Positions 1-10,600 of a stretch of 40,389 bases of DNA are shown here, piece by piece. A program made the translations under genes and the position numbers. The stretch is taken from the NCBI GenBank assembly GCA_013138865.1, contig WTBY01000031.1, forward strand, positions 1-40,389. The letters run 5' to 3'. The DNA comes from Helicobacteraceae bacterium (GTDB lineage Bacteria > Campylobacterota > Campylobacteria > Campylobacterales > Sulfurimonadaceae). The notes beneath the pieces were generated by a model. It ran no database searches, was not told the DNA's origin, and worked only from the letters and a program-made list of their open reading frames with translations. The number at the start of each line of letters is the position of its first letter. Positions within the stretch are counted from its first letter, which is position 1.

Positions 1-57
1 GAAGACATAACCACTTTTACTGAAACTTTAGCCCAAGAATTAAAACTCTTGGTATAA
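1..57 (+). CDS. 3' end of an unidentified protein (partial)
   Basis: Reading from the first base gives 18 codons ending in LAQELKLLV and a TAA stop at 55-57. The rest of the gene lies outside the window. No motif is present, so no function can be given. A real frame here is plausible but rests only on an open reading of 54 bases, and chance cannot be excluded. Confidence 0.35.
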   Translation, partial: EDITTFTETLAQELKLLV

Positions 58-254
58 ACGTTTGTTGTTTTGTATTGTTATAAATAAGTTTAAAATAAAC
101 CATTTAAAAAAGCTATAAGCTCTCTCGATCTATCTATCTAGTTTTCAATGATCTCAAACAATTTTCCTCTTCCGAAGCAAGTCATCAACACGATGTCTCA
201 TTGTTTGTGGATGGGAATTATAGGGGAGTGTTGCTTAATGTTTGCTGTTGTTTG

Positions 255-356
255 TTAATCTTCTTCTTTTTTCATTATTTCGTACCAAAAGCCACCCACA
301 CCAACTATCACTACTACTACTAAAAAAGCCACTTGGGCCCAGTCCATTACTGTCAT
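255..356 (-). CDS. 33-residue single-span membrane peptide
   Basis: The ATG at 356 is preceded on the minus strand by a good ribosome binding site, AAGGA followed by TAACAT. The peptide starts MTVMDWAQ, has one strongly hydrophobic stretch of about 16 residues (AFLVVVVIVGVGG) and ends in a charged tail, YEIMKKEED, before TAA. This is the shape of a small inner-membrane protein or of an accessory subunit of a membrane complex; a CcoQ-like oxidase subunit is one possibility, but nothing in the sequence proves it. It lies 43 bases downstream of the small lipoprotein gene on the same strand and could be the last gene of that transcript. A second in-frame ATG is codon 4. Confidence 0.5.
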   Translation of the reverse strand: MTVMDWAQVAFLVVVVIVGVGGFWYEIMKKEED

Positions 357-399
357 ATGTTATCCTTCATAGGAATTATACACTTATTTTATAAACTAT

Positions 400-708
400 T
401 TATCTAACTATGTGTGCTGCACCATTAGGTGTCGTATCTATATCAATACATATCTTTTTGTTTCCATCTATATCATGGTAGGTGCTTATAGTTGTTGGGT
501 CTACATCTTTTACTATAGTATCATTACTTTTTAACTCTGTATAGTTAGACAATGCTTCTGGTGTTTCACACTGCACAATTATTATTGAAGTTGATGTACT
601 TGTTACACTACCACTTTCATCAAATGCTGCACTATTAGATCCTCCTCCACATGCACTAAAAAAAAGTACTGTACTTACTGGAACTATAAACTTTATTAAA
701 TTATTCAT
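400..708 (-). CDS. Small lipoprotein
   Basis: A 102-residue protein with a type II signal peptide: a positively charged start (MNNLIK), a hydrophobic stretch, then a lipobox FSAC with the lipidated Cys at residue 20, followed by GGGSNS. The mature part has two further Cys (47 and 87) that could form a disulfide. No known domain is recognised. The start has the ribosome site AAGGA with TATA before ATG. It begins 8 bases after the stop of the 1868-residue exported protein, and its ribosome site lies in that gap, so the two genes are almost surely co-transcribed and may act together at the cell surface. Confidence 0.75.
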   Translation of the reverse strand: MNNLIKFIVPVSTVLFFSACGGGSNSAAFDESGSVTSTSTSIIIVQCETPEALSNYTELKSNDTIVKDVDPTTISTYHDIDGNKKICIDIDTTPNGAAHIVR

Positions 709-716
709 TATATTCC

Positions 717-3700
717 TTATTCTACTATTAAATCTGTACTACTAAGAGGAGCACTTGTTTTCATATATAGTTTTCCATCTATATTATTAATCTCTACACT
801 ATTACCTGCTTCATAAGGCGTAGTAGTTTTCATAGTATTAGCGATTGCAGCTGTTTCTGACGTACTTAGGTTTCTTGTCTGAAACCTTGTTATGCTCTTA
901 CCATCTATTGAAGTTTCAACAACTGCTTCAATTATAATAATTTGTCCTAAAGTGTTTTTAGTAGTTTTTGTATATGTAGTAATAAGTTTCTTCTCATCAA
1001 AAACAACTTCAGCGCCTGCTAACTTACAAACTGACTTAGTTACTTTGTTATTTTCACTACTCATTGAGTGCGTTACACTACCATCAGCTTCAATAGAAGC
1101 ACTCATAAGAGTATTATCATCAACAGTTACATTTGATTTTATTACACCTTTATCACTTATAGATGTTTTTGCTCCACTTGAACTTATGTTTATTTGAGAA
1201 ACTACACTTTCATCATCGCTATTTATAAACTCTAACTTGCTCTCTGTTGAACCATCTGTATTTAAATAGACAATGGCTTGTTTATTATCTTTCAACGGTA
1301 GTATATTTTTTACACTACCTTCAGATATTATAGTTTCTAACTCTTCTTTAATATCTTTATTGAGGATTAGTGTTGTTTGCACTTCTTGTGAGCCTTCAGT
1401 TAATAATAGACTTATAATTTTCTCTTCTCCGGGGTCATCATCAGACTCTTCTACTTTTTTAAATACTTTTTCACTATTGTCACCTAATGTATCTTCAGAT
1501 ATTTTTTTAAGTACTTTAAATAAAAATACCTTTTCATGACTTGCACCATCTTTGGATACTGTAGCTTTTAAAGATATATATTTATCTTGGTTTACATCTC
1601 TATTTATAGTACCATTATTTGATAACACATTTATATTAGTTGAACTCCAACTTATAGTAGATCCATTTGGTGGAGTTATACTAAGATCAAGTGCTGTAGT
1701 TATATGTATATTGTCTTTATTAAGTGCTAATATGGTTGCATATGTTAACCATTGAGTATCTTTTGTTACTACACTTAAGTTATCACTTGGTATTTGTGGA
1801 ACTATTAGGTTAAATTCTTTTTCAATATGATCACCATCTATAGATATAGTAGCTTCTAAATCAACAATTGTATCCGAGCTACTATCGGCATTAACAGTTC
1901 CATCGTTGGAGTTTATGATCGATTCATAACTACTGCTCCAACTTATAGATGTATCAGCTAGTCCAGTTGTTGGCAGTATTAATGTAGTATAAATTTCAGA
2001 TTTTTTTTGATTTTTATTTCTAATATTTTCAAAACCTAACGCATCACTTGCTTTTTGAAGTGCTTCTAAAGTATTTAGTCCACTTTTAGGTACTGTTATT
2101 AGGAATGTTTTACTATCACTAACTCCATCTTTTGAAATTGTAGCAGTTACGCTAACTGTCATATCTACTTTACTACTTTGTGTAACAACTCCGGTCGCAG
2201 AGACAACAGTTGCATCTGAAGAGGTCCACGTAATTGTTGCAGAACAAATAGACTTCATAGCATCTGTAGCACTTATGTAGGTAAGGTTTTTTGTTATGTA
2301 CTCTTGTGAAGAGTTAGAGCCTATTAGATGGCTGAAATTTAGAGCTGTTTTAATATCATCAACACATAAAGAGTCATAGTTTGGAGCTACTAAAATATTG
2401 AATGTTTCAGAGTCAGTAGCACCTTCTGTATCTGTTGTAGTTACTGTTATGTCACTATTTCCTGTTGCATTTGCTTTAATTGTGTAAGTTATAGAAGCGT
2501 GAGTTGCATCTATTTTAGTAACACTTATACTCTCAATTAACTCTGCATTTGATGATGTAACACTATATGAAAGATCTGCTGAGTCATCACTAACGGTTAC
2601 TAAAACTGTTTTTGTTATAGTTTTTGTAGTCTCTTGATCTAGAGTAATATCTTCGATCGAGCTCATAATAGGGTCATCATTTATACCATTCACAGTATAT
2701 GTAAAAGTCTTGGTAGTGGTTTTTCCGCCATTAGTCACATTTATAGTTATAGTTGCTGTTCCGCTTGCATTTGCGATCGGTGTAACTATAAGTTGTCCAT
2801 TTACTATTTTAGCAGTTGCTACAGAAGTGTCTGAACTAGCCGTTGTTGCACTATAGTCTAAAGCACTATCGCTATCAGCAACATCTAGTGTAAGGTTTAT
2901 TCCTTGTGCATCTTCACCTTGTGTTACATTGTCTATGTCGCTTAGAGTTGGCGATTCATTTGGTATTACTGTTATGTCAAATGTGTATTCTCCTACATCA
3001 ATTCCATCAGTAATTTGCATAGTAACTGTTTGAGTTAAGTTCGATCCATTTGTAGTACCAAGTGGTGGCGTACCGCTAAACATACCATTTCTATAAGAGA
3101 GCCAACTAGGTAGACTTACGGGTGTCCATTTATCAGTTATTAAACCATCATCGTTAATAGTACCTCTAATACTCTCACTCATTAAGTTCATACCTAAAAT
3201 TGCTTGAGAATTTGAGTCACTAATAGTAGGAATAAGGTCTATTTTAGTTAAATTTTTATCGCTATTTATGTCAAATTTAAAACCATAAACAGAGTAGACA
3301 CCAGTTTTGGCATTTAAGTAAGAGTTGTTGTAATATCTGTCAAGGCTATTAATAACATAGTAACTATCATTACTTTCACTAAAGGTGTCATCTGCCCAGT
3401 TTGGAACTGTTACCATACTGCTTAGTTCTGTAGAGTTATCATCATAATAGAACTTAAGTGTTAGGTTGCTATCTCCAGATCCACTAAGTGCAAAAATATG
3501 AACCTCGTTGTAAGAGTTTTTGTTAAATGATGTTATAGAAGTAAGCTTAGAAGAAGCTATGTTTTTAATAGCATTCAAGCCATTGTCTGAATTACTATAA
3601 GCTAGTTTAAGTGCTCTATGAAAAGCAGTCGATGTGTAGTTACTATCGTTTGGTAAAGCACTATGCGAAGAGTCTAATCCAACTGTAAAAAGGTTCGATA

Positions 3701-6323
3701 GACTAGAGTCTATATAGTCATTTGATGTATCGCCACTATTTAAAATAACATCAGCGTTAAAGTATGAAGAGATATCTATGTCTATATAGTCACTAAAATT
3801 ACCTTCAGTTAAATTGTTATCATCATAGTCAATAGTTTGTGCTAAAAAACTATACTCATGATCTTCAATAACTGTTGCGTCAGGTACATTTATAACTGTT
3901 GGAACACCGTTTACACTTTTACTTATAACTGTAGTTACATTGTCCTCATCATTTAATGCACCATCACTTATAGTTAGTGTAAAACGTGTAGTATTAGTAT
4001 CTCCTAATGGTGCAATATTTTGAGTAGGTGTAAAAATAATAGCTCTTAAAAGTGCTTGAGTAGCTGCAAGTGAATTCGATGATATTGTTGTTGCTGAGAG
4101 TGAACCATTTTCTGGCTTATCTAGCGTTATACTTACAACTGATAGGTTATCATTCTCTATGTCACTTAGTGTAACAGTACTAAATGGTGCTATGGTAGTA
4201 TTGTCATTAAATGGTTGCGCCGCTGTTGTGTTACTTATTATTGGTGCATCATTCACACCTATAGAAGATAGAGTAACTGTCGTAGCTATAGAGTTTAAAG
4301 CACCATCACTCGCAGTAATAGTAAATGTAACAGACGTACTACTACCAACTGTAATGTTAAAGTTTGTAGTAGGAGTGAAAATTATAGCTCTTAAAGCTGC
4401 TTGAACTGTAGAAAGTGATCCAGTTGATACTGTATTTGTACTCAGAGTTCCTTTTGCATCATTGTCTAATGTAATGGTTATATTGACACTGTTACTGTCT
4501 ATATCGTCAAGCGTGATATTAGAAAATGGTGCAATTGTCATATTGTCATCTACACTTTGTCCTGTAGTAACATCTGCAATAGTTGGAGCGTCATTTATAG
4601 GTTCTACTATAAACTTAGTATATGTAACAGGGCTGTATTGCGTTCCATCCCAACCTTGCCACTTATATTTATCTGTACCATTAAAGTCTTGGTTTGGTGT
4701 ATATGTCATATTTGCATAATCACTACTAATAATCTCTTGATCTACTACTAAAGAACTACCATTTAATGTTAATGTACCATTTGCTACAAGAGAGAGTACT
4801 TTTATTTTTGAAAACACTACACTGTTTGCATCTCTAAAATCGTTACTACCATGAGATATAAAAGTATCTTCATCTAAAGTTTTCTCAAGAGCATTAGCAA
4901 GAGCAAGTTCAGAAGCAACATCTGCCAAATCAGCAGTTGAGCCAGCTGCATAGTAAACAGTAAACTCTTCACTAGCTTGATCTGCTAAATCATTTAGTCT
5001 CATATATATAGCGTAAGAGCCATCGTCATTAGATATGGCTGTATTAGCACTTGGTGCAGTATCTTTAAGATTTGTACTACCATAATCTACAGATATAACA
5101 CTATCTGCTCTTGATGATGTTGAGTAAAAATAGATCCCTGCTGTACCACCTGTGATCTCAACTACATTAGATCTATCAGCTGCAGTAGAAACCTCTTCAA
5201 ACTGCTCATCTACAAAGTTACCTCTTTTTTTAGTTGTTGAGTCACTTCCTGCTATATAGTCATCATCAGTACCAACCCAAAACCTTACATTTGTAATGTC
5301 ACCACCACTAATATTTTTTATTTTTGTACTCATCTTTATAAATGTTTTATTAGGATCAAGTGTATATGTTTGTGTTAACTCAAGTGCTTTGCCACCAACA
5401 TTAACCTCACCTGTAGATATAATTGTTCCATAACCCTTATTTGAAGAGGTCACATTAAAACCGGAAGTATCAATACTTTGATTTGTAAGTGATGGTGATA
5501 ACACAACAGTTCCATTAACATTCCAACTATCAGTTCCATCTCCGCCAACACCTATAAAGTTAATTAGTGCCTTATCAAAAAAAGTTAATTTTTGCCATTT
5601 ATTATCAGCAGAGTCCCAATAAAATGGTTGATTTAGTGTTCCTTTGTCATTTACACTACTCTCTTTTATATTATAATCACTATAAGTAAATTTTTTTCTG
5701 CCATCACCATTACCGAAACGAAGATTACCATTATCTAAATCTTTATAGTCACTTATTGTTGTAACTTGATTAATCGATAAAAGATTAGTTGTAGCTAAAT
5801 AGGCATTTATAACAGTACGTGTATCAGCATAAGTACCATTGGTAGTATAATAAGTTAAATTACTATCAGTTGCATAACCTTTCATGTTAGAGATAAAAGT
5901 TACTTGTCCTGTTTCTGAAAGATATACAAAACCAATATTTTCAGCACCAAATATATCGCCGTTACTATGTATAACACTTACAAGTGAATCATCACTACTG
6001 TTATAAAGTGACATACTCATATTTGCATCAGATCCATTAAGATATGTAAATTTTACATACTTATTGTCTACATTATAAGCTATATCACTATCATCTAGCG
6101 GTTGAGTAAATGATGTCATTTTGAAATATTTTTCAGTGTGAGGTGTCTCTTTTTGTTGAGTAGGATCGGCTGTTATTACACCACTATCATTAAGCATGGC
6201 ATCATTATAATCAACAGTACCACCGCTAAAACTAAAAACTTGGTTAGTACCCCATTTCCCAGCCTCAATAGAAGCATAAAGGTTAAGTGTAAATAGTAAA
6301 ATAATTATTAAAATTTTATTCAT
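717..6323 (-). CDS. Giant exported repeat protein (cadherin-like and Ig-like domains)
   Basis: An 1868-residue protein with a Sec signal peptide (MNKILIIILLFTLNLYAS, cleavage near residue 18). Residues about 20-480 form a globular-looking N-terminal region with no family I recognise. From about 487 come cadherin-like/tandem repeat units, each opening with INDAPT or VNDAP (near 577 and 693). A putative-Ig (He_PIG) segment with GTPPLGTTNG lies near 1080, another Ig-like unit near 1124, and three atrophied bacterial Ig domains start near 1324, 1421 and 1528, recognisable by ITWTSSDA, ISWSSSYE and ISWSSTNI. An acidic linker (ESDDDPGEE, near 1620) leads to a distinct C-terminal domain. No LPXTG, autotransporter barrel or type IX signal is visible, so how it reaches and stays on the surface is unclear. 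An adhesin or matrix protein is inferred from architecture only. Ser, Thr, Asn and Asp dominate the composition. Confidence 0.8.
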   Translation of the reverse strand: MNKILIIILLFTLNLYASIEAGKWGTNQVFSFSGGTVDYNDAMLNDSGVITADPTQQKETPHTEKYFKMTSFTQPLDDSDIAYNVDNKYVKFTYLNGSDANMSMSLYNSSDDSLVSVIHSNGDIFGAENIGFVYLSETGQVTFISNMKGYATDSNLTYYTTNGTYADTRTVINAYLATTNLLSINQVTTISDYKDLDNGNLRFGNGDGRKKFTYSDYNIKESSVNDKGTLNQPFYWDSADNKWQKLTFFDKALINFIGVGGDGTDSWNVNGTVVLSPSLTNQSIDTSGFNVTSSNKGYGTIISTGEVNVGGKALELTQTYTLDPNKTFIKMSTKIKNISGGDITNVRFWVGTDDDYIAGSDSTTKKRGNFVDEQFEEVSTAADRSNVVEITGGTAGIYFYSTSSRADSVISVDYGSTNLKDTAPSANTAISNDDGSYAIYMRLNDLADQASEEFTVYYAAGSTADLADVASELALANALEKTLDEDTFISHGSNDFRDANSVVFSKIKVLSLVANGTLTLNGSSLVVDQEIISSDYANMTYTPNQDFNGTDKYKWQGWDGTQYSPVTYTKFIVEPINDAPTIADVTTGQSVDDNMTIAPFSNITLDDIDSNSVNITITLDNDAKGTLSTNTVSTGSLSTVQAALRAIIFTPTTNFNITVGSSTSVTFTITASDGALNSIATTVTLSSIGVNDAPIISNTTAAQPFNDNTTIAPFSTVTLSDIENDNLSVVSITLDKPENGSLSATTISSNSLAATQALLRAIIFTPTQNIAPLGDTNTTRFTLTISDGALNDEDNVTTVISKSVNGVPTVINVPDATVIEDHEYSFLAQTIDYDDNNLTEGNFSDYIDIDISSYFNADVILNSGDTSNDYIDSSLSNLFTVGLDSSHSALPNDSNYTSTAFHRALKLAYSNSDNGLNAIKNIASSKLTSITSFNKNSYNEVHIFALSGSGDSNLTLKFYYDDNSTELSSMVTVPNWADDTFSESNDSYYVINSLDRYYNNSYLNAKTGVYSVYGFKFDINSDKNLTKIDLIPTISDSNSQAILGMNLMSESIRGTINDDGLITDKWTPVSLPSWLSYRNGMFSGTPPLGTTNGSNLTQTVTMQITDGIDVGEYTFDITVIPNESPTLSDIDNVTQGEDAQGINLTLDVADSDSALDYSATTASSDTSVATAKIVNGQLIVTPIANASGTATITINVTNGGKTTTKTFTYTVNGINDDPIMSSIEDITLDQETTKTITKTVLVTVSDDSADLSYSVTSSNAELIESISVTKIDATHASITYTIKANATGNSDITVTTTDTEGATDSETFNILVAPNYDSLCVDDIKTALNFSHLIGSNSSQEYITKNLTYISATDAMKSICSATITWTSSDATVVSATGVVTQSSKVDMTVSVTATISKDGVSDSKTFLITVPKSGLNTLEALQKASDALGFENIRNKNQKKSEIYTTLILPTTGLADTSISWSSSYESIINSNDGTVNADSSSDTIVDLEATISIDGDHIEKEFNLIVPQIPSDNLSVVTKDTQWLTYATILALNKDNIHITTALDLSITPPNGSTISWSSTNINVLSNNGTINRDVNQDKYISLKATVSKDGASHEKVFLFKVLKKISEDTLGDNSEKVFKKVEESDDDPGEEKIISLLLTEGSQEVQTTLILNKDIKEELETIISEGSVKNILPLKDNKQAIVYLNTDGSTESKLEFINSDDESVVSQINISSSGAKTSISDKGVIKSNVTVDDNTLMSASIEADGSVTHSMSSENNKVTKSVCKLAGAEVVFDEKKLITTYTKTTKNTLGQIIIIEAVVETSIDGKSITRFQTRNLSTSETAAIANTMKTTTPYEAGNSVEINNIDGKLYMKTSAPLSSTDLIVE

Positions 6324-6460
6324 AACTTGATCCTAACATAATTTGTTTTATTTCTTATTATATCATAAATAATTTTTTACTTAATTAATGAAAAGTAAAT
6401 ATAAATATTGCATAAAAGTTTTATTTAAGTTTTTTACTCTGAAATGATTTTATTTTTAGC

Positions 6461-6466
6461 TATAAT
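6461..6466 (+). promoter_or_regulatory. -10 box of the RND efflux operon
   Basis: TATAAT lies 25 bases upstream of the ATG at 6492. It falls downstream of the earlier in-frame ATG at 6444, so a transcript from it could not include that start. This helps decide the start of the adaptor gene. No clear -35 box is seen, which is normal for sigma-70 promoters in Campylobacterota. Confidence 0.5.
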
Positions 6467-6491
6467 ATCTTCCATAAGACAAAGGAATTTC

Positions 6492-7622
6492 ATGCCAAAT
6501 TTACAACGTTTAACAGTATCGACTATTTTAGTAGCAATTTTTAGCTTATCTTTCATAGGATGTTCAGAGAAAAAAGTTAAGAAAGTAATACCTCCTAAAG
6601 ATGTTACGATCGTAACTATCAAAAAAGAGCCTATACCTATTTGGATCGACTTTGTAGGTAAAACACAAGCTAACAAAGTAGTAGATGTAACGGCGCGTGT
6701 AAGTGGTAGACTAGAGAAAATTCTTTTTAACGTTGGTGACACAGTTAAAAAAGGTGAGACACTATTTGTTATACAAAAAGATGACTACATTGCTCAAGTA
6801 GATCGTGCGAATGCTAAACTAGCACAAGATAAAGCAACATTAGATATGGCATTAAAAGATGTAGAACGTTACACTCCTTTAGTACAAAAAGATCTAGCAC
6901 CTCGTGAAAAACTAGATCAGTTAAAGGCCAGAGCTGATGAAATAAGAGCTATGGTAAGTGCGGATGAAGCAAGTGTTAGAACTGCAAAGCTAGACCTTAG
7001 TTACTGTGACGTTGAAGCACGTATAGATGGTACAATAGGTAGAAATCTTATAGATGTTGGAAATGTTGTAGGAACTAATAGTGACAACACAAAATTAGCA
7101 CAAGTTGTAAACAATGATCCTATGTTTGTCTATTTTTCACCGAGCAATGAGTCACTTTTGAGAATATTTAAATATAGAACAACAGACAAAATGAAAGTTA
7201 AGGTTGATCAACCAAATGTATCCTTAAGTGGTGAGTCTAACCAGTATGAAGGTTATGTTGATTTTGTTGATAATGTAACAGATAAAGCAACAGGGACAGT
7301 TACAATGAGAGCAACAGTTTCTAACCACAACAAAGAGCTATATTCAGGTGTTTTTGTAGATATTCATGTTTTTGTTACAGATAAAGAGAGTGTTTATTCA
7401 GTAGATCCAGTAGCTATAAATCAGAACCAATTAGGCTCATTTGTTTACACACTAGATCAAAATGACACTTTAAAAACAACGCCAGTAACTTTACTTTTTA
7501 CAAATGATAAATATGCGATCATAACAAAAGGTCTAAAGGACAACGATCGAGTTGTAGTAAGCTCATCTCTTGGTTTAAAAGAGGGTTTAAAAGTAGCACC
7601 TAAAGCAAAAGTGAGTAAGTAG
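6492..7622 (+). CDS. RND efflux periplasmic adaptor (membrane fusion protein)
   Basis: A 376-residue MexA/AcrA-family adaptor that would link an inner-membrane RND pump to an outer-membrane channel. The start at 6492 is preferred over 6444: it has AAAGGA upstream and begins directly with a lipoprotein signal whose lipobox FIGC puts the lipidated Cys at 24, while the 6444 version adds 16 residues and lies upstream of a -10 box. After the signal come the lipoyl/beta-barrel entry (WIDFVGKTQANK, then VSGRLEKILFNVGD), an alpha-hairpin rich in Lys, Ala and Glu (about 90-160), the returning lipoyl half (DVEARIDGTIGR) and a C-terminal beta domain. The stop TAG is followed immediately by the ATG of the pump gene. 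Substrate cannot be told from the sequence. Confidence 0.88.
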   Translation: MPNLQRLTVSTILVAIFSLSFIGCSEKKVKKVIPPKDVTIVTIKKEPIPIWIDFVGKTQANKVVDVTARVSGRLEKILFNVGDTVKKGETLFVIQKDDYIAQVDRANAKLAQDKATLDMALKDVERYTPLVQKDLAPREKLDQLKARADEIRAMVSADEASVRTAKLDLSYCDVEARIDGTIGRNLIDVGNVVGTNSDNTKLAQVVNNDPMFVYFSPSNESLLRIFKYRTTDKMKVKVDQPNVSLSGESNQYEGYVDFVDNVTDKATGTVTMRATVSNHNKELYSGVFVDIHVFVTDKESVYSVDPVAINQNQLGSFVYTLDQNDTLKTTPVTLLFTNDKYAIITKGLKDNDRVVVSSSLGLKEGLKVAPKAKVSK

Positions 7623-10600
7623 ATGTTCTCAGTTTTTTTCATTAAGCGTCCTATTTTTGCGAAAGTGATCGCAATACTTACGACACTTTTAGGACTTATT
7701 GCTATTCCTATTTTACCTATTGCTCAGTTTCCAGAGTTAACTCCTTCGCAAGTTCAAGTAACTGCAACATACACGGGTGGTAGTGCCTTAGTTGTTGAGA
7801 ACTCTGTAACTCGTCCAATAGAAGAGCAAGTTAATGGTGTTGAGGGAATGCTCTATATGAGCTCAACTAGTGCCGCTGATGGTAGTGCAAAAATAAGTGT
7901 ATTTTTTGAGCCTGGCTACCCATTAAGTATAGCCGCAGTTGATGTTCAAAATAGAGTCTCCATGGCAATGTCACAACTTCCACAAGAGGTGCAAAGAACT
8001 GGTGTTCAGACAAAAAAAGTCTCAACAAATATGGTTCAAGCAATCACTCTTAGTTCTGAGTCAGAACTCTACAATGGAGCTTATTTAAGCAACTACGCCT
8101 CTATAAACATAGTAAATGAGTTAAAAAGTATAGCAGGCGTTGGTGATGTAATGATATGGGGTGAGAAAAAATATTCAATGAGAATATGGCTCGATCCTAA
8201 CAAAATGGCTGCTATGAGTTTAGCACCATCTGATGTAACAAATGCGATCGATGAACAAAATAAGCAAGCGGCACTAGGTCAAATAGGTGCTTCACCTATG
8301 CCACATGACAATATGTTTCAATATACGATCACTTCAAAAACAAGACTAGATAGCACAACTGAATTTGAGAATATTGTAATACGTGCAAATAGTGATGGAT
8401 CTATTTTACGCCTAAAAGATATTGCTAAAGTTGAGTTAGGTGCTGAGACTTACTCATGGGAATCAAAACTTAATGCTAAACCATCTGCCGTAATCGCAGT
8501 CTTTCAACTTCCTGGTGCAAATACGATCGATATTGCTAACCATTTAAATAGTAAAATAAAAGAGCTTTCAAAACGCTTTCCTGAAGGTTTGGTTGCAAAA
8601 GCTACTTATGATTCTACCAAATTTGTTCGCATCTCTATGAAGGAGGTTGTTCAAACACTTTTTGAAGCGCTTATTTTGGTTGTGATCGTAACATTTGTTT
8701 TTTTACAATCATGGAGAAGTACTTTTATACCAACTCTAGCGATCCCTGTTTCGCTTATAGGTACTTTTGCGGTTATGTTAGCGATCGGCTTCTCTATAAA
8801 TACTCTTACACTTTTTGGACTAATTCTGGCCATTGGTATTGTTGTTGATGATGGTATTATTGTTGTTGAAAATGTTGAGAGGGTTTTAGAAGAAGAACCA
8901 GACCTTAGTGTGATGGAAGCAACCGAAAAAGCTGTTAAAGAGATCATGACACCTGTTATATCTACAACACTTGTACTCTTAGCTGTTTTTATACCTGTTG
9001 CATTCATACCCGGTCTATCTGGTGCACTATATAAACAGTTTGCACTTACGATCTCTATCTCTGTACTTATATCTGCGATCAATGCTCTTTCACTCTCACC
9101 TGCACTTGCGGCTTCTATGATCAAACGATCTGATCCAACTAAGAAAAAAGCTAAGTTTTTTATAAAGTTTGATGAGTATTTTGATAGATTTAGGTCAGCT
9201 TACGTTAGGTTTTTAACTAAAATTATTGCAAAGTGGCAAATAAGTATTGTACTCTTTATTGCTGGACTTGGACTAACTGTTTATGCTTTTCAAGCACTAC
9301 CTACTGGTTTTGTTCCGGATGAGGATCAAGGTGCATTTGTTGTCTCTATTCAACTACAATCTGGTGCAGCATTAGAACAGACTGAGCGAGCTTCAAAAGA
9401 GGCACAAGGTATAATTCAAAAAATGAACGGTGTAGTTGACATAATAGAGGTTGATGGCTTCTCTGCTATTACACAAGGAAGACTATCTAATGCTGCGCTA
9501 TTTTATGTTGTTTTAGAAGATTGGGATAAAAGAAAAACACCTGAACTAGCACTTACTTATATTATGGCGCAAGTAAAAGATAAAACTTCACATATAGATG
9601 GTGCTTCAGTCTCACCATTTAACCTACCTTCTATTCCAGGACTTAGTCCTGTTGGTGGTTTCTCTTTAGAGTTGCAAAACTATAGTTCAGCTCCACTTCA
9701 AGAATTTAAAGATTATGCAGATAAAGTCATAGAAGAAGCAAGTAAAGATCCTAGAATACTCTATGCAATCACAACTTTTGCTAATAACTATCCACAGCTT
9801 GAAGTTGATATTGACAGATCTAAAGCACAAACTCTTGATCTTAAAATGTCTGATGTCTTTACAGCTCTACAAGTCAACTTAGGTTCTGTATATGTAAATG
9901 ATTTTAATAAGTTTGGTAAAGTCTACAGAGTCTATGTACAAGCTGATCAAAAGTATAGACAAAACCCTGATGACATCTCTAAACTATTTGTAAAAAATAG
10001 CAATGGGGATATGGTACCACTAAGTGCAATTGTTAAAGTAAAAAGAACAAATGGTGCTTCAATGATCAACCACTTTAACACATATAGAAATATAACTATA
10101 AATGGTCTTCACAACATTAAAGATGGTTACAGCTCTGGTGATGCAATAACAGCTATGAAAGAGATCTGTGATCGAGTTCTACCATCATCTTATGGCTACA
10201 AATGGTCTGGTATGTCTCTTCAAGAGATCACCGCTGGGAATGCAGCTTTATATATCTTTATGCTATCAATATTTATAGTTTTTCTATTCCTAGCTGCACA
10301 ATATGAGAGTTGGTTAATGCCTCTTATGATCATGCTTCCTATTCCTATAGTTCTTTTTGGTGCACTCGGTTCTAACATGATTGCAGGACTTATGAACAAT
10401 ATATACACACAAGTTGGTATGGTTCTGCTTATTGGTATGGCATCTAAAAATGCTATTTTGATTGTTGAGTTTGCTAAAGACTTACGAGAAGAGGGTCAAG
10501 GGATCACCGAAGCGGCAATAAATGCAGCTTCTCAAAGATTACGTCCTATTCTTATGACTGCATTTGCATTTATATTAGGTGTTTATCCTCTTGTTGTTGC

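Noticed and set aside
58-254. Structured RNA or rRNA-spacer fragment (minus-strand words such as TTGAAAACTAG)
   Set aside because: The resemblance to rRNA spacer motifs is short and no tRNA, rRNA end or conserved fold could be made out.
892-1755. Open frames antisense to the giant surface protein
   Set aside because: They mirror the codon pattern of the long gene, have no ribosome sites and encode no recognisable domain.
6444-6491. Longer N-terminus for the efflux adaptor
   Set aside because: The ATG at 6444 has no ribosome site, lies upstream of the TATAAT at 6461, and would put 16 residues before a clean lipoprotein signal.
8651-9124. 157-residue open frame antisense to the RND pump
   Set aside because: It lies fully within a strongly conserved gene; its length follows from the pump's codon bias.
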